Assembly: GCA_030429605.1 (NCBI GenBank)
Contig: JAUIEV010000001.1
Coordinates: 310,001-374,000 of the forward strand
From: Chlamydiia bacterium
GTDB taxonomy: Bacteria > Chlamydiota > Chlamydiia > Chlamydiales > Simkaniaceae
Length of the DNA stretch: 64,000 nucleotides
Direction of reading: 5' to 3'
Position 1 is the first letter of the stretch; each line of letters begins with the position of its first letter. The notes beneath the pieces are model-generated. The model ran no database searches, was not told the DNA's origin, and worked only from the letters and a program-made list of their open reading frames with translations. The position numbers and the translations under genes are program-made. Positions 62,384-64,000 of the stretch are shown one piece after another.

Positions 62384-63857
62384 CGTCATAGCATTTTTTG
62401 AGTGCCTCGAGCTTCTTTTTTGAGATTCCACCAAGAAACTCAATGGCAGTCAAGAGGCGTGCTCTTAGCCTGTCCTTGCCAAGAATGGTAGCAGAATCAA
62501 AAAGAGGTGGGCCATGGTGCTTACCTGTAATTGCAGCAAAAAGAACCTTCATTACAATTTTTTTGTGGTTCACGCCAAATAATTGAGCTATTTCCTTTGA
62601 AGCTTTTTCAACACCTTCTCTTCCCCACGACTCATGTTCTTCCATGTGCCAGATCATACACTGTAAAATGGAAGCACTCAGCTCCGGAGTGGCTTTTCCT
62701 GGAGTTAGCAAAGATTCTTGCAGGTCGAGATTATTGACAAAGAGAAAGTAGAAAAGCTCCATAAATTCGCCGAATGTTTTAATTCGGGTGTGGCAGAGCG
62801 GCATAAGTGATTGCATAAGCTTTTCATTAAATCCCCATGACTGAATTTTACTCCAGAGTGACTCAACAGGAATCTGGTTAATGATATATTGTTGGTTGAT
62901 CCAGTCGAGCTTTGACTGGTCAAAAACAGCGCCAGAAACACCGATACGCTTTGCGTCGAAAGAGGCAATGATCTCATCAAGAGAATAGATTTCTTGGTCT
63001 CCGGGCATGCTATACCCCATGAGAGTTAAGAAGTTAATGAAAGCCTCTTGAAGGTATCCACAGTCTCGAAAGTAAAAAATAGAAGTTGGATTCTTTCGCT
63101 TTGAGAGTTTTTTTCCATCTGTTCCAAGAAGAAGTGGCATGTGCATGAATGTAGGTGCTTCCCAACCAAACGCCTCATAAAGATAGACGTGTTTTGGGGT
63201 GGAGCTCATCCACTCGTCTCCTCGAATGACGTGCGTAATTTTCATGAGGTGATCGTCGACAACGTTTGCCAAGTGGTATGTTGGAAAACCATCTGATTTC
63301 AGAAGAACCTGATCATCAACATCAGCCCATGGGCAGGTGATACGGCCTTTTACTGCATCTTCGTAGACGCACTCCCCAGTCAAAGGTACTTTGAGGCGGA
63401 CAACATACGATTGTCCAGCTTCTTCTCTTTCTGCTATTTCTTGTGGGCTTAAATTTCTGTAGCGTCGATCGTAGCCAATTCGTTGCCCCAGCTTTCTGCT
63501 GACTTCACGCATTTCTTGTAGTTCTTCAGGGGTAGCAAAGCACTTATATGCTTTCCCGTCATCAATGAGTTTTTGGCAATACTCTCTGTAAATGTCCGTT
63601 CTTTCAGACTGTCTGTATGGCCCGAATTCACCGCCAACATCTGGGCCTTCATCCCAAGTGATTCCTGACCATTGCAGTGCATCAAAGATGTTTTTTTCAT
63701 ATTCAGGTCGTGAGCGAGACTGATCGGTATCTTCGATTCGTAAGATAAATGACCCTTTGTGATGTCTAGCAAAGATCATATTAAAAAGAGCCATGTAGGC
63801 AGTTCCAACATGGGGATCACCTGTTGGTGAAGGGGCTATCCGAACTCGAACATTCAT
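62352..63857 (-). CDS. gltX: Glutamyl-tRNA synthetase
   Basis: This class I synthetase charges tRNA-Glu (and possibly tRNA-Gln where GatCAB is used). The 501-residue protein has [22 protein letters not shown] (HIGH-type PHVGT), [60 protein letters not shown] (KMSKS-type KLSKR) and a C-terminal anticodon-binding helical domain. It is normal length. The 3' end overlaps the small lipoprotein gene convergently by 32 bases. An 86-base gap separates it from the partial gene at the right edge. Confidence 0.97.
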   Translation of the reverse strand: MNVRVRIAPSPTGDPHVGTAYMALFNMIFARHHKGSFILRIEDTDQSRSRPEYEKNIFDALQWSGITWDEGPDVGGEFGPYRQSERTDIYREYCQKLIDDGKAYKCFATPEELQEMREVSRKLGQRIGYDRRYRNLSPQEIAEREEAGQSYVVRLKVPLTGECVYEDAVKGRITCPWADVDDQVLLKSDGFPTYHLANVVDDHLMKITHVIRGDEWMSSTPKHVYLYEAFGWEAPTFMHMPLLLGTDGKKLSKRKNPTSIFYFRDCGYLQEAFINFLTLMGYSMPGDQEIYSLDEIIASFDAKRIGVSGAVFDQSKLDWINQQYIINQIPVESLWSKIQSWGFNEKLMQSLMPLCHTRIKTFGEFMELFYFLFVNNLDLQESLLTPGKATPELSASILQCMIWHMEEHESWGREGVEKASKEIAQLFGVNHKKIVMKVLFAAITGKHHGPPLFDSATILGKDRLRARLLTAIEFLGGISKKKLEALKKCYDAKDAKELVPQ

Positions 63858-63943
63858 TGCGACTACGTATCCGTTTTTTTCCGGATATTGTCTAAGAATG
63901 TCGGATAGATTTCAACCCTTGATATGCACCCTTCATTTTTTAC

Positions 63944-64000
63944 TCAGGCAGCTTTCTTTGTTCCGCTGGTAAGTGCAATAAAATCTTTCATAATATGCAC
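63944..64000 (-). CDS. C-terminal end of a minus-strand gene cut by the window edge
   Basis: Reading the minus strand from the edge gives 18 codons (VHIMKDFIALTSGTKKAA) and a TGA at 63944-63946. The frame choice rests only on the open reading to the edge and the Lys/Ala-rich end, so it is tentative. In C. trachomatis the gene beside gltX is euo, a late-gene repressor; position suggests it but 18 residues cannot prove it. Confidence 0.3.
   Translation of the reverse strand: MHIMKDFIALTSGTKKAA

Overview
The window reads as a stretch of chromosome from a member of the Chlamydiae, most likely an environmental (Simkania/Waddlia/Parachlamydia-like) lineage rather than a Chlamydiaceae species. The main signs are a topoisomerase I ending in a SWIB domain, a chlamydial two-domain ThyX next to hemB, tandem TyrP-type permeases, an ATP/ADP-type nucleotide translocase, an RsbU with a periplasmic sensor, leucine dehydrogenase, and gene neighbourhoods I recall from Chlamydia: hemB-thyX, rho-coaE-polA-sppA-pgsA with an npt gene close by, dnaQ-tsaE-DUF2709, a small lipoprotein next to gltX, rpoN next to uvrD, and ispF next to cysJ. 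Features beyond the Chlamydiaceae include PutA, a mannose pathway (manA, manC, a GT4 transferase), a glycosyltransferase cassette, and a MurA that keeps the catalytic Cys. The exact family cannot be settled from the window.

Layout. 1-6.6 kb: truncated hemB (-), then a packed + strand run thyX-tyrP-tyrP-uvrB. 6.5-11.1 kb (-): topA-GT4-manC. 11.4-16.7 kb (+): four membrane or exported proteins, namely a GT2-like lipoprotein, a tandem DxD glycosyltransferase, a HExxH membrane protein and a degenerate GT2 paralogue. 16.6-23.7 kb (-): putA-uvrD-rpoN. 23.7-28.9 kb (+): NamZ-type muramidase, a small unknown gene, an amino-acid antiporter whose start lies in nested hairpins, and CIRCE-controlled groES-groEL. 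29-31.7 kb: prmA (-), tRNA-Arg(ACG), a metallo-beta-lactamase-fold hydrolase, ahpC and a small unknown. 31.8-41 kb: eno (-), a clan-CD-peptidase-like unknown (+), rsgA and trmH (-), rsbU (+), cca and manA (-), and a secreted unknown (+). 41-55.1 kb: a long almost all minus-strand block with a GT28-like transferase, rho, coaE, polA, sppA, pgsA, dedA, npt, pgk, dnaQ, engB, tsaE and DUF2709. 55.3-64 kb: ldh-argS (+), epmB-murA (-), ispF (+), cysJ (-), a small lipoprotein (+), gltX (-) and the end of one more minus-strand gene.

The genes combine core information processing (uvrB, uvrD, topA, polA, dnaQ, rho, gltX, argS, engB, rsgA), energy parasitism and amino-acid uptake (npt, tyrP, antiporter, putA, ldh), peptidoglycan and isoprenoid synthesis (murA, NamZ, ispF), and mannose or surface glycan work. 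Coding density is very high. No gap without a gene exceeds about 260 bases. Many neighbours overlap by 1-4 bases in operons, and several convergent pairs overlap at their 3' ends, the largest by 80 bases (uvrB/manC). I saw no CRISPR array, insertion sequence, prophage module or rRNA. The least explained and most interesting region is the 11.4-16.7 kb cassette; single genes worth attention are the clan-CD-like protein at 33.2 kb and the structured antiporter start at 25.4 kb.
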